13,927 nucleotides of DNA from Cloacibacillus sp. (lineage in GTDB: Bacteria; Synergistota; Synergistia; Synergistales; Synergistaceae). The notes beneath the pieces are model-generated. The model worked only from the letters and a program-made list of their open reading frames with translations, searched no databases and had not been told where the DNA came from. The stretch covers positions 1-13,927 of the forward strand of contig NZ_JAJBUX010000120.1 of NCBI RefSeq assembly GCF_020860125.1. The letters run 5' to 3'. Positions 6,657-13,306 of this stretch are shown in pieces; position 1 is the first letter of the stretch, and each line of letters begins with the position of its first letter. Made by a program: the position numbers and the translations under genes.

Positions 6657-8471
6657 GTGAAAAGATCGGCGGTTATATTTTTTATCATCTGTTCCGTCAT
6701 ACTGAGCGCCGCGGCGGCTTTCGCGGCAAATCCGCTGGAAAAGCTAAAGACGCCGGCGGAACTTTCCAACTGGACGAGGACCACCTCAAGCAAAGAGGTT
6801 ATCGATTATCTGACGCAGGTGGCGAAGAACAGCGGCGGCAGGATACGCATGGAGTTTATCGCCTGGACGACGAAGGGCAATCTCGTTCCCCTGCTGGTAA
6901 TCGGCACGCCAGCGCCGAAGTCGCCGGAAGAGGTACCGGCAGAGAAGGCAATCGCCTATGTGAACTGCAACATCCACTCCGGCGAAATCGAGGGCAAGGA
7001 GTCGATGCTCATCTTCGCACGGGAGGTTGCGCTGGGCCGGCATGACGACCTGCTCAAAGACCTTGTGATTTTACTTGCCCCGAACATGAGCCCCGACGGC
7101 AACGACAACCTCGGGACCTGGCGCCGGGGAAGCCAGTTCACCCCCGCGCTGGTGGGAACGCGGTACAACGGGCAGGGTTTCAACATGAACCGCGATATGA
7201 CGAAGCTCGAGGCCTATGAGTCGCGCGCAGTGGTCGAGGTGATGAACAAATGGGACCCAGTGATCTTCGTGGACGCTCACGCGACAAACGGCTCCTATAT
7301 GCGCCACGCCGTCACCTACAACTGGGGGCTGCACCCAAACACCGATCCCAATATCATGGCCTACAACCGCGGCGAGTTCTCGCGCAAGGCCATCGGCCCG
7401 GACTCGTACCTGTATAAGAAGCTCGACCACAAGTCTATCCCCTACGGCAATTTCGGGAAAAATTACAGCGGCAAGGTCTCGGAGGGCTGGTGGACCTTCG
7501 AGGATTATCCGCGCTACACGACAAACTACGCGGGGCTCCGCAACCGCCTCGCGATGCTGCTGGAGGTCTATTCCTACGATGACTTCAAGACACGCGTGGA
7601 TACGCAGTACGCCTGTATCTATGGCATACTTCAGACGGTGGCGCAGGACAAGGATAAGATCAAGGCCCTCATAAAGAAGGCCGACGAGCGGGAGAGCGCA
7701 AGAGCGACGGCGGGAATATCGCCAAACGACAAGGTCTGCCTCAATTCGTATCTCACTACGCTGGACGAGATCGACGGCGGTTATGTCAGCGTCGATTCGT
7801 ACGCCGCGGACGGCGAGGGGCGGGTCACGCCAACCCGCACCGAGTACGGCATGGACGGGTTCAAAACCGCCGTCTACTTTGAGAAAGAGGCCGTGCACCA
7901 CATCCCCTATTACGGCAAGTTCGTACCGACCGGCACCGAGCAAATGGGCGCGCTCTATGTCATCCGCCCCGGCGCGGACGACGCGGTGCAGCTCCTTCTC
8001 CGCCACGGCATCACCGTCGACAGGATCACGGAGGACGTCGCCGCGGCGGACTTTGAATGGTTCAAGATCGATACTCTCGGCACAAAGAAATCTCTCTACG
8101 AGGGGCACCATATGAACGTCGTCTCCGGCGACTGGACGGCCTCAAAGGATCTCACGCTCCCCGCCGGAAGCTTTGTCGTTTCGACGGCCCAGCCGCACGG
8201 CTCTCTAGCCGCCCTGCTGCTTGAGCCCAAGAGCGTCGACGGTCTCGTCTCCTGGAACTATCTCGACAAGCTGATCACGACGGAGGGCGCGTGCTACGAC
8301 CGCTTCATGACCAGAGATTCATCCACCAACGCCAGGGTGGTATTCCCTGTGTGGAAGTTCCGCGAATTCGGCGGCATTCCTACGTCAAAGCTGACGCCGG
8401 TGGAAAGGCTGGCGCACGACGAGACTCTGCCTAAGCCGATAACATCAGGCCGTACAAAGACGGCTCCTTAA
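6657..8471 (+). CDS. Exported M14-family zinc carboxypeptidase-like metallopeptidase
   Basis: This 604-residue protein starts with GTG at 6657 behind a very strong AAAGGAGG. Residues 1-23 are a signal peptide (AFA motif), placing it in the periplasm or outside. The M14 catalytic domain spans about 45-330. Zinc ligands are H107 and E110 (NIHSGE) and H208 (DAHATNGS), the substrate-binding pair is NR at 178-179 (NMNRDM), and the catalytic glutamate is E303 (LLEVYSYD). All key residues are present, so it should be active, probably releasing C-terminal amino acids from peptides. The C-terminal 250 residues form a second domain seen in other long M14 proteins (GKFVPTGTEQMGALYVI, LPAGSFVVSTAQPHGSLAA, LLLEPKSVDGLVSWNY). 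It fits an amino-acid-fermenting lifestyle; a role in peptidoglycan peptide trimming is the main alternative. Confidence 0.9.
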   Translation: MKRSAVIFFIICSVILSAAAAFAANPLEKLKTPAELSNWTRTTSSKEVIDYLTQVAKNSGGRIRMEFIAWTTKGNLVPLLVIGTPAPKSPEEVPAEKAIAYVNCNIHSGEIEGKESMLIFAREVALGRHDDLLKDLVILLAPNMSPDGNDNLGTWRRGSQFTPALVGTRYNGQGFNMNRDMTKLEAYESRAVVEVMNKWDPVIFVDAHATNGSYMRHAVTYNWGLHPNTDPNIMAYNRGEFSRKAIGPDSYLYKKLDHKSIPYGNFGKNYSGKVSEGWWTFEDYPRYTTNYAGLRNRLAMLLEVYSYDDFKTRVDTQYACIYGILQTVAQDKDKIKALIKKADERESARATAGISPNDKVCLNSYLTTLDEIDGGYVSVDSYAADGEGRVTPTRTEYGMDGFKTAVYFEKEAVHHIPYYGKFVPTGTEQMGALYVIRPGADDAVQLLLRHGITVDRITEDVAAADFEWFKIDTLGTKKSLYEGHHMNVVSGDWTASKDLTLPAGSFVVSTAQPHGSLAALLLEPKSVDGLVSWNYLDKLITTEGACYDRFMTRDSSTNARVVFPVWKFREFGGIPTSKLTPVERLAHDETLPKPITSGRTKTAP

Positions 8472-8548
8472 GAGGCGGCGGCGCGTCCTGCGGGCCCCCT
8501 GGGGAATGGACCGCGGTCTCCTGACGCGGAAACGGACATGAACGTTAA

Positions 8549-8577
8549 AAGGCGCGCCAGAATTACCGGCGCGCCTT
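8549..8577. terminator. Two-way terminator between convergent genes
   Basis: AAGGCGCGCC (8549-8558) pairs with GGCGCGCCTT (8568-8577) around a nine-base loop. Each eight-base arm GGCGCGCC is itself a palindrome. It lies between the convergent M14 and dehydrogenase genes. On the minus strand the stem is followed by TTTT, so it best fits termination of the dehydrogenase transcript; the plus-strand tail is CATAAATTT. Confidence 0.8.
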
Positions 8578-8640
8578 CATAAATTTACTCAGCAACGGCT
8601 TTCCGCACCCACGCCGCCGCGCGGGAAGACAAATAGGCCG

Positions 8641-9756
8641 CTAATAGAGCTCCCTGTATATCTTCAGCACCCGCCCGCGGTCGAGAGGCACGAAGTTGTT
8701 CGCCATCAGCCGCTGCTGGCACTGCATCACGGAGTCGGCAAACTCGTCCAGTTCGTCCTCTTTCACGCCATATTCGCGCAGCGGTTTTTTCGCGAGTATC
8801 TTATCCAGAAGGGTTTCAAGCGCCTCCCAGGCGCCGCCTTTGGGGCAGCCGAGCAGGGAGGAGAGGAAATCCATCATCACCGATATCTCTCCGTCCTCTT
8901 TTATCTCGATGTAGTCCTTCATCACGCCGGTAAATACCGCGTAGTTGCTCTCTCCGTGCGGGACGTGGTATTTCCCTCCGAGCGGATAGGAGAGCGCGTG
9001 GACGGCGGCGCAGCCGGCGGTGCCGAAGGCGATGCCCGCGTAGTTGGAGGCGGTGAGGAAGGAGCCGAGCAGCGGCAGGCGCGCCTCCCTGCCCCTCTCC
9101 GCTATCTCCAGATAGTTCTTTATGATTATCTCAGCGGCCCTGTAAGAGAGCAGCCTTGTGAAATCGGTGGCCTTCGGCGAGAGCGCGGACTCCACGGCGT
9201 GCACGAGCGCGTCTATCGAGCTCGCGGCGAATACCTCAAAGGGCAGGTCGCGCAGCAGCTCCGGGATGAGCACCGCCTGGTCGGCGAAGAGGGCGTCTGA
9301 TACGAGCCCCATCTTGGTGCCGAGGCGCGTGCGGTTGATGATCGAAATATTCGTCACCTCGCTGCCGGTGCCGCAGGTCGTCGGCACGATGATAAAGCCC
9401 GCTTCGCGCCTGATATCGGAAGGGGCGGCGTACAGTTCGTCGGTAGTTTTACCGCCGGAGGCCGCGACGATCTTCGCGATGTCGACGATCGTGCCGCCGC
9501 CCACGGCGATGAGGCGCTCAAATCCGAGCGCCATCACGGACTCGATTATCCTGTCGGTCATCTCGTCGGTAGGTTCCCCGCCGCCGAAGTCCTCCACAAA
9601 GAGGCTCTTGAGCGGCAGCCCCAGCGGGGCGAAGTATTTTTCATATATGGGACGGATGGTGAGTATGAAGTCCCCGCGGCCGAGGGAAAATTCCTCGGCG
9701 AATTCTCTGCAGTTTTCAAACCTGTGCAGCTCCGTCTTTAAGACTATCTCTTTCAT
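8641..9756 (-). CDS. 4hbD: 4-hydroxybutyrate dehydrogenase-like iron alcohol dehydrogenase
   Basis: A 371-residue NAD(P)-dependent group III (iron) alcohol dehydrogenase. It resembles the Clostridium kluyveri 4-hydroxybutyrate dehydrogenase along its length: GRGDFILT near the start, VGGGTIVDIAK for nucleotide binding (85-95), IVPTTCGTGSEVTN, NYAGIAFGTAGCAAVHALSYPLGG, YHVPHGESNY, KPLREYG and the C-terminal pattern FADSV, QQRL, NN. Metal ligands are D182, H186, H253 and H267. The expected reaction is succinate semialdehyde to 4-hydroxybutyrate and back, in succinate or 4-aminobutyrate fermentation. It stands alone on the minus strand, with GGGGAGG upstream of the ATG. No CoA-transferase or GABA gene is adjacent, so the pathway link is by homology. 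Other short-chain aldehydes or alcohols are possible substrates. Confidence 0.87.
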   Translation of the reverse strand: MKEIVLKTELHRFENCREFAEEFSLGRGDFILTIRPIYEKYFAPLGLPLKSLFVEDFGGGEPTDEMTDRIIESVMALGFERLIAVGGGTIVDIAKIVAASGGKTTDELYAAPSDIRREAGFIIVPTTCGTGSEVTNISIINRTRLGTKMGLVSDALFADQAVLIPELLRDLPFEVFAASSIDALVHAVESALSPKATDFTRLLSYRAAEIIIKNYLEIAERGREARLPLLGSFLTASNYAGIAFGTAGCAAVHALSYPLGGKYHVPHGESNYAVFTGVMKDYIEIKEDGEISVMMDFLSSLLGCPKGGAWEALETLLDKILAKKPLREYGVKEDELDEFADSVMQCQQRLMANNFVPLDRGRVLKIYRELY

Positions 9757-9794
9757 AAACGCGCCTCCCCGGATAGGTTTTTATATTTTCTTTT

Positions 9795-9800
9795 ATTATA
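9795..9800 (-). promoter_or_regulatory. Candidate -10 element of the dehydrogenase gene
   Basis: A perfect TATAAT on the minus strand (9800-9795) sits about 40 bp upstream of the start codon in an AT-rich stretch. No convincing -35 lies 16-18 bp upstream, which suggests activator dependence or a weak promoter. Confidence 0.45.
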
Positions 9801-9871
9801 CTCAGTTTTTTCCGGGAGGATATCGGCGCTCTTCGCAAAACTATCTCTTTGCGCCGCTGAAATGTTACCTG

Positions 9872-9886
9872 ATATTTGCCAAATAT
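9872..9886. promoter_or_regulatory. Palindrome between divergent dehydrogenase and ABC genes
   Basis: ATATTTG-C-CAAATAT is a perfect 15-bp inverted repeat. It lies in the 436-bp gap between two divergent transcription units and about 26 bp upstream of a candidate -35, a plausible operator position. The binding protein is unknown. Confidence 0.45.
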
Positions 9887-9911
9887 TTACCGCGACAGCC
9901 CCAACATATCC

Positions 9912-9940
9912 TTGCAATTAATCGGGAAAACAATTAAACT
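9912..9940 (+). promoter_or_regulatory. Candidate promoter of the amino acid ABC operon
   Basis: TTGCAA (9912-9917), a 17-bp spacer and TAAACT (9935-9940) match the consensus at four of six positions each. CAATTAA occurs twice here (9915-9921 and 9931-9937). Transcription from here would give a leader of about 245 bases. Confidence 0.35.
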
Positions 9941-10010
9941 ATTTCTGCTTTATGCATTCTATGTCGCTACACGGAAGGGACGTGAGACGTAAATTGAAAA
10001 AAAACACTGG

Positions 10011-10083
10011 TGTCTGGTGTGTCAGACATGGAGCGAAACTCCAAAACTTCCGCCCGTTAACTTCACGCCGAACCGCTTTCGGC
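10011..10083 (+). ncRNA. Structured leader of the ABC operon, three hairpins
   Basis: Successive stems are TGTCTG/CAGACA (10011-10028), TGGAG/CTCCA (10029-10043) and GCCGAA/TTCGGC (10067-10083). The last is followed by TTTAT and looks like a weak terminator or attenuator. I cannot match the leader to a known riboswitch class, and the only long open frame here (9952-10146) lacks a ribosome site. The rest of the 9757-10192 gap shows nothing else I can name. Confidence 0.3.
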
Positions 10084-10192
10084 TTTATCGCTAAGGCTGC
10101 CGGTATGTCAGCTTTTGTGTTATATGGCGAATATCTTCGTATATGACACGCTCCTTTGGTCTTCATATAAAAATCCAGAGGAGGGCATATAG

Positions 10193-10981
10193 ATGAACAC
10201 CATCAACAAACCATTGATAATAATCGAAAATCTCTGTAAGAGTTTCGAGGACGGCGACGTTCTCAGAAACATCAGTTTTACCATACGCGAGGGAGACCTG
10301 GCCTCAATAATCGGGCCTTCGGGCTGCGGCAAGTCGACCTTTCTGCGCTGCATCAACTGTCTTGAGCTGATGGACTCCGGCTCGGTCACCGTCACCGGCG
10401 TCACCGTCTCGCGCAAGCCGGGAGAGGTGCCGAGCGACGAGATGCTGCAGAAGGTCCATGAACTGCGCACCGAGGTCGGCATGGTCTTTCAGAGCTACAA
10501 TCTATTTCCGAATAAGAACCTGCTGCAGAACATCATGCTCGCGCCGATGGTCGTCAAAGGGATGAAGAAGGACGAGGCCCACGAGCTCGGCATGAAGATG
10601 CTCGAAAAGGTCGGCCTCAAGGGCTTCGCGCAGAAATATCCCTCGACGCTCTCCGGCGGACAGAGTCAGCGGGCGGCGATCGCCAGGGCGCTGGCGATGA
10701 ACCCGCGCGTAATGCTCTACGACGAACCGACCTCGGCGCTCGACCCCGAGCTGGTCGGAGAGGTTCTTCAGGTCATGAAGGACCTTGACGCCGAGGGAAT
10801 GACCCAGATAATCGTCACGCATGAGATGAAGTTCGCCAAGGACGCCTCGGACTATATCATCTTCATGGACAAGGGCGAGATCGTCGAATATGAGGACGGA
10901 GACATCCTCTTCGCCAATCCGAAGAACGACCGTACGCGCGCTTTCCTGCGCCATTTCGTCAACGCGGGGGTAACTTGCTGA
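10193..10981 (+). CDS. Polar amino acid ABC transporter ATPase (GlnQ/HisP type)
   Basis: This 262-residue cytoplasmic ATPase powers import through the permease encoded next. All motifs are intact: Walker A GPSGCGKST (41-49), Q-loop Q100 (VFQSYNLFPNKN), signature LSGGQ (153-157), Walker B VMLYDEP (173-179) and H-loop H210. The YNLFP segment after the Q-loop is typical of the polar amino acid branch. It is about 20 residues longer than standard GlnQ, mainly from an insert at about 72-92 (VSRKPGEVPSDEMLQKVHEL) before the Q-loop, which other members of this branch also have. The ATG has AGAGGAGGG upstream. The stop codon overlaps the start of a duplicated gene junction leading into the permease. 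Confidence 0.94.
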   Translation: MNTINKPLIIIENLCKSFEDGDVLRNISFTIREGDLASIIGPSGCGKSTFLRCINCLELMDSGSVTVTGVTVSRKPGEVPSDEMLQKVHELRTEVGMVFQSYNLFPNKNLLQNIMLAPMVVKGMKKDEAHELGMKMLEKVGLKGFAQKYPSTLSGGQSQRAAIARALAMNPRVMLYDEPTSALDPELVGEVLQVMKDLDAEGMTQIIVTHEMKFAKDASDYIIFMDKGEIVEYEDGDILFANPKNDRTRAFLRHFVNAGVTC

Positions 10982-11101
10982 TGAGAGCCGACGTCGTTCA
11001 TACGCAAACAGGGCCTGTACATGAAGAGACTAGGCGCTCACACAAAATCAAAGATTTTGGTTTGCCGCTTATTCGTCAACGCGGGGGTGACATGCTGATG
11101 A
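10955..11101 (+). repeat. Direct repeat of the ABC gene junction (30 bp, 117 bp apart)
   Basis: Positions 10955-10984 and 11072-11101 match at 28 of 30 bases. Both copies encode FVNAGVTC and a stop in the ATPase frame and both carry an overlapping ATG for the next frame. The 87-bp insert between them is in frame (offset 117 is a multiple of 3) and adds an open extension upstream of the second start. The insert has no terminal inverted repeats and does not resemble an insertion sequence. Confidence 0.85.
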
Positions 11102-12678
11102 AAAAGTTAATCGCGCTTACCGCGCTTATCCTTACGCTGCTTTCACCGGCGGCGCTCTATGCCGGCGAGACCGCGGCGGTATCCGCGGACGGCGGCGAAA
11201 AAATCCTGCGCTGGGGCGGAGACTCCGAGGGCGGCTTTCCCTATATGTTCCCCGACCCGAAGGATCCCAAGAAGCTCATCGGCTTTGAGGTGGACATCGT
11301 CGACGCGATCGCCGCGGAGATGGGCCGCAAACCGGTCTATGTCAACAACGCCTGGGACAACCTGATTCCCGGCCTTGACCGCAACCTTTACGACATCGCC
11401 ATCAACGGGCTTGAGGTGACGCCGGAGCACGAAGAGGCGATCAACTTCTCGATCCCCTACTACAAGACCTACCTGCAGCTCGCCGTGCGCCGCAAGGATG
11501 ATTCGGTGAAGAACCTCCAGGACCTGAAGGGTAAGGTCGCGGGGACGCTGAAGGAGAGCTACGCGCAGATGGTCCTCGAGGAGGTGGGCGACGTTGAGAT
11601 ACGCACCTACATCGTCGAGGCCAACACCTACGAGGATCTCGCGAACGGACGCCTCGACGCGGCGCTCTTCGACCAGCCCATCGCCCTCTATTCGGCGGGC
11701 TTCAACCCCGAGATCAAATTCGTCGGGCCGCCGATCGGCGAAATAACCTACGCCATCGCCGTCCGCAAAAAGGATAAAGAGCTGCTGGCGGAGGTCAACC
11801 GCGCGCTCGTGGCGCTGCGCGACAACGGCAAGCTGCGCGAGATATACGACAAATGGAACCTCTGGACGCCTGTGATGGCGACGGAGTTCAACGACTTCGA
11901 CCCGCCGAAGTACGAACCGGTCTTCTACAATGAGTGGGCGGAGGCCCACAGACCCAACTTGACGATGCAGAAGCGCATGGAGAGATATTGGGACGTGATG
12001 CCGCTCTTCGCGAAGGGCGCCCTCGTCACAATGGAGGTCTCCATCGTCGCGATGGTGATCGCCATCTCGCTCGGCCTCATCCTCGCGGTGACGCGCGTCT
12101 TCGCGCCCGGCTGGCTCGCGCTGATCGCCACATGGTATGTCGAGATCGTGCGCGGCACGCCGGTGCTGATACAACTCTTCTTCATCTTCTACGGCCTGCC
12201 GTCGGTGGGGATAAAATTCTCGCCCTTCTGGGCCGGAGCGATCGGCCTCGGCCTCAACTACGCCGCCTATGAGGCGGAGATCTACCGCACGGGACTTTTC
12301 GCCATCCCCCGCACACAGTGGGAGTCGGCGCTCGCGCTCGGTATGACGAGATGGCAGGCGATGCGCGAGGTCATCCTGCCGCAGGCCGTCCGCGTCGTCA
12401 TCCCGCCGATCACGAACGACTTCATCTCACTGCTCAAGGATTCGTCGCTCGTCTCGATCATCACGATGGTGGACCTCACGAAGGTCTACGGACAGGTCTC
12501 GGCGACCTACTACGACTACTTCGGCCCGGGCATCATCGTCGCGATAATCTACCTGATCCTCGGCCTGCCCTTCGTGCGTTTCGCGCGCTTCACGGAGAAA
12601 CGCCTCGCCGCCGCGGAGAACGACGGCAAGCAGGGACGCCGCGAAAATATCTACCGGAGCAGTACAAGATATCTGTAG
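11098..12678 (+). CDS. Amino acid ABC transporter, fused binding protein and permease
   Basis: One polypeptide of 526 residues combines the extracytoplasmic binding protein and the membrane channel. Residues 1-22 are a signal peptide (MKKLIALTALILTLLSPAAL, then YA). A SBP_bac_3 binding domain follows (about 35-255: FEVDIVDAIAAEMG, WDNLIPGLDRNLYDIAINGL, LDAALFDQP). The permease domain (about 300-500) has the GlnP/HisQ signature VRGTPVLIQLFFIFYGLP and an EAA loop (EIYRTGLFAIPRTQWESALA, then LGMTRWQAMREVILPQA). I start it at ATG 11098, behind GGGGGTGA. The frame stays open upstream to an ATG at 10981, in the first copy of the duplicated junction, but that extension (MRADVVHTQTG...) would bury the signal peptide. 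An ATG at 11092 is also possible. Substrate is a polar amino acid; the exact one is not evident. Confidence 0.92.
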   Translation: MKKLIALTALILTLLSPAALYAGETAAVSADGGEKILRWGGDSEGGFPYMFPDPKDPKKLIGFEVDIVDAIAAEMGRKPVYVNNAWDNLIPGLDRNLYDIAINGLEVTPEHEEAINFSIPYYKTYLQLAVRRKDDSVKNLQDLKGKVAGTLKESYAQMVLEEVGDVEIRTYIVEANTYEDLANGRLDAALFDQPIALYSAGFNPEIKFVGPPIGEITYAIAVRKKDKELLAEVNRALVALRDNGKLREIYDKWNLWTPVMATEFNDFDPPKYEPVFYNEWAEAHRPNLTMQKRMERYWDVMPLFAKGALVTMEVSIVAMVIAISLGLILAVTRVFAPGWLALIATWYVEIVRGTPVLIQLFFIFYGLPSVGIKFSPFWAGAIGLGLNYAAYEAEIYRTGLFAIPRTQWESALALGMTRWQAMREVILPQAVRVVIPPITNDFISLLKDSSLVSIITMVDLTKVYGQVSATYYDYFGPGIIVAIIYLILGLPFVRFARFTEKRLAAAENDGKQGRRENIYRSSTRYL

Positions 12679-12721
12679 GTATATACCGTCGTACGGTAAC
12701 TGAAAAGATTTAACGTTCAAT

Positions 12722-12752
12722 AAGAGGGCGAGGCCAGAAGCCGCGCCCTCTT
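12722..12752 (+). terminator. Intrinsic terminator of the ABC operon
   Basis: AAGAGGGCG (12722-12730) pairs with CGCCCTCTT (12744-12752). After one mismatch the stem gains three more pairs (GGC with GCC) around the loop. It is followed by TCATATATT. Position just after the permease stop fits an operon end. Confidence 0.85.
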
Positions 12753-12863
12753 TCATATATTCCGTGAGCCAAAGCTGCGGCGAATTCGATAACAGACCGG
12801 TCCCTTAACAGAATGCTTCCATCCGCCGTCAGCCGCGGCGTGAAATTTTCAGAGATAACATTA

Positions 12864-12882
12864 ACGTAAAAATACGTAAAAA
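12864..12882 (+). repeat. Tandem ACGTAAAAA repeats upstream of the T-box promoter
   Basis: ACGTAAAAA occurs at 12864-12872 and 12874-12882, a 10-bp period matching one helical turn, and ends 14 bp before the -35. ACATTAA also flanks the pair. It may be an UP-like element or a regulator site. Confidence 0.5.
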
Positions 12883-12896
12883 CATTAAGATAACTA

Positions 12897-12924
12897 TTGA
12901 CTTTCAAAAATGAATTATTATAAT
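12897..12924 (+). promoter_or_regulatory. Strong promoter of the T-box leader
   Basis: TTGACT (12897-12902), a 16-bp spacer and a perfect TATAAT (12919-12924). A start near 12931 begins about 20 bases before the T-box Stem I. Confidence 0.8.
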
Positions 12925-12950
12925 TGCTTGTCAATAAGAATAACGCAATG

Positions 12951-13219
12951 ATGTGAAGCAGTAAGCAATCATACCGATTCAGAGAGGTGCCGGTTGGTGC
13001 GAGGCAGCCGAAGAGTATATTGCCGAACTCGTCACGGAGCGGCTGCGCAGAAGTTTTTCAGTAAGCGCGGACGGGTCCGCCCGATACAGCGGTAGGGATA
13101 TGTCAGTATCCCGTATAAGAGCATTCTTTTTAGAATGAATGAAGAGTGGTACCGCGGAAGCCTTCCCCTTTCGTCTCTTCTGTCCGTTTCGGAACAGAAA
13201 AGACGGAAGGGTTTTTTTT
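12951..13219 (+). ncRNA. T-box riboswitch, specifier CUC (leucine)
   Basis: Stem I: the lower helix GTGA (12953-12956)/TCAC (13032-13035), the AGTA motif (12960-12963), the helix GCAAT (12965-12969)/ATTGC (13019-13023) extended by ATAC/GTAT, the AGAGA bulge (12981-12985), and the distal stem TGCC/GGCA with a GGTTGGTGCGA loop. The S-turn GAA is at 13025-13027, so the following triplet CTC (13028-13030) is the specifier, a leucine codon. The T-box AGAGTGGTACCGCG lies at 13143-13156; its UGGU would pair with an NCCA end with discriminator A, as in tRNA-Leu. Further stems lie at 13067-13080 (GCGGAC/GTCCGC), 13095-13112 and 13122-13137. Uncharged tRNA should stabilise the antiterminator and turn on the downstream permease. 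Confidence 0.92.
13166..13219 (+). terminator. T-box regulated intrinsic terminator
   Basis: CCCTTTCGTCT-C-TTCTGT (13166-13183) pairs with ACAGAA-A-AGACGGAAGGG (13194-13211), about 17 pairs with one mismatch, topped by CCG-TTT-CGG. Eight T residues follow (13212-13219). It is mutually exclusive with the T-box antiterminator. Confidence 0.93.
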
Positions 13220-13238
13220 GTTCCGAAAGACGGATTTC

Positions 13239-13276
13239 GCCGGGTCTGCCGACCCGGCCGGAGGCCGCCGTGCGGC
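13239..13276 (+). other. Two GC hairpins between T-box terminator and permease start
   Basis: GCCGGGTC/GACCCGGC (13239-13258, loop TGCC) and GCCGC/GCGGC (13264-13276) form after the terminator and before the ribosome site AAAGGA (13293-13298). They are not needed for T-box control. They could stabilise the read-through mRNA. Confidence 0.6.
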
Positions 13277-13306
13277 ACAAGAAAAAAGAAAGAAAGGATT
13301 TTTAAC

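Noticed and set aside
7071..8111. Long minus-strand open frame of 346 codons opposite the M14 gene
   Set aside because: It is antisense to a gene with all catalytic residues, has no recognisable domain, and arises from GC-rich codon bias.
9158..9937. Plus-strand open frame of 259 codons opposite the dehydrogenase gene
   Set aside because: Ser-rich shadow with no ribosome site; the opposite strand has clear family motifs.
9952..10146. Possible 64-residue protein in the ABC leader
   Set aside because: No Shine-Dalgarno before either ATG, and the frame runs through the hairpins of the leader.
10985..11071. Insertion sequence or MITE between the duplicated junctions
   Set aside because: The 87-bp insert has no terminal inverted repeats, and a 30-bp flanking duplication is too long for a usual target-site duplication.
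11143..12174. Minus-strand open frame of 343 codons opposite the ABC fusion gene
   Set aside because: It is His/Arg/Asp-rich low-complexity translation typical of the complement of a GC-rich gene.
12710..12934. Minus-strand 74-codon frame next to the T-box promoter
   Set aside because: It covers the ABC terminator and the T-box promoter, has no ribosome site and no recognisable domain.
13022..13024. GCC (alanine) as the T-box specifier
   Set aside because: The upper Stem I helix uses these bases (GCAAT with ATTGC). In solved T-box Stem I structures the specifier follows the S-turn GAA, which gives CTC at 13028-13030.
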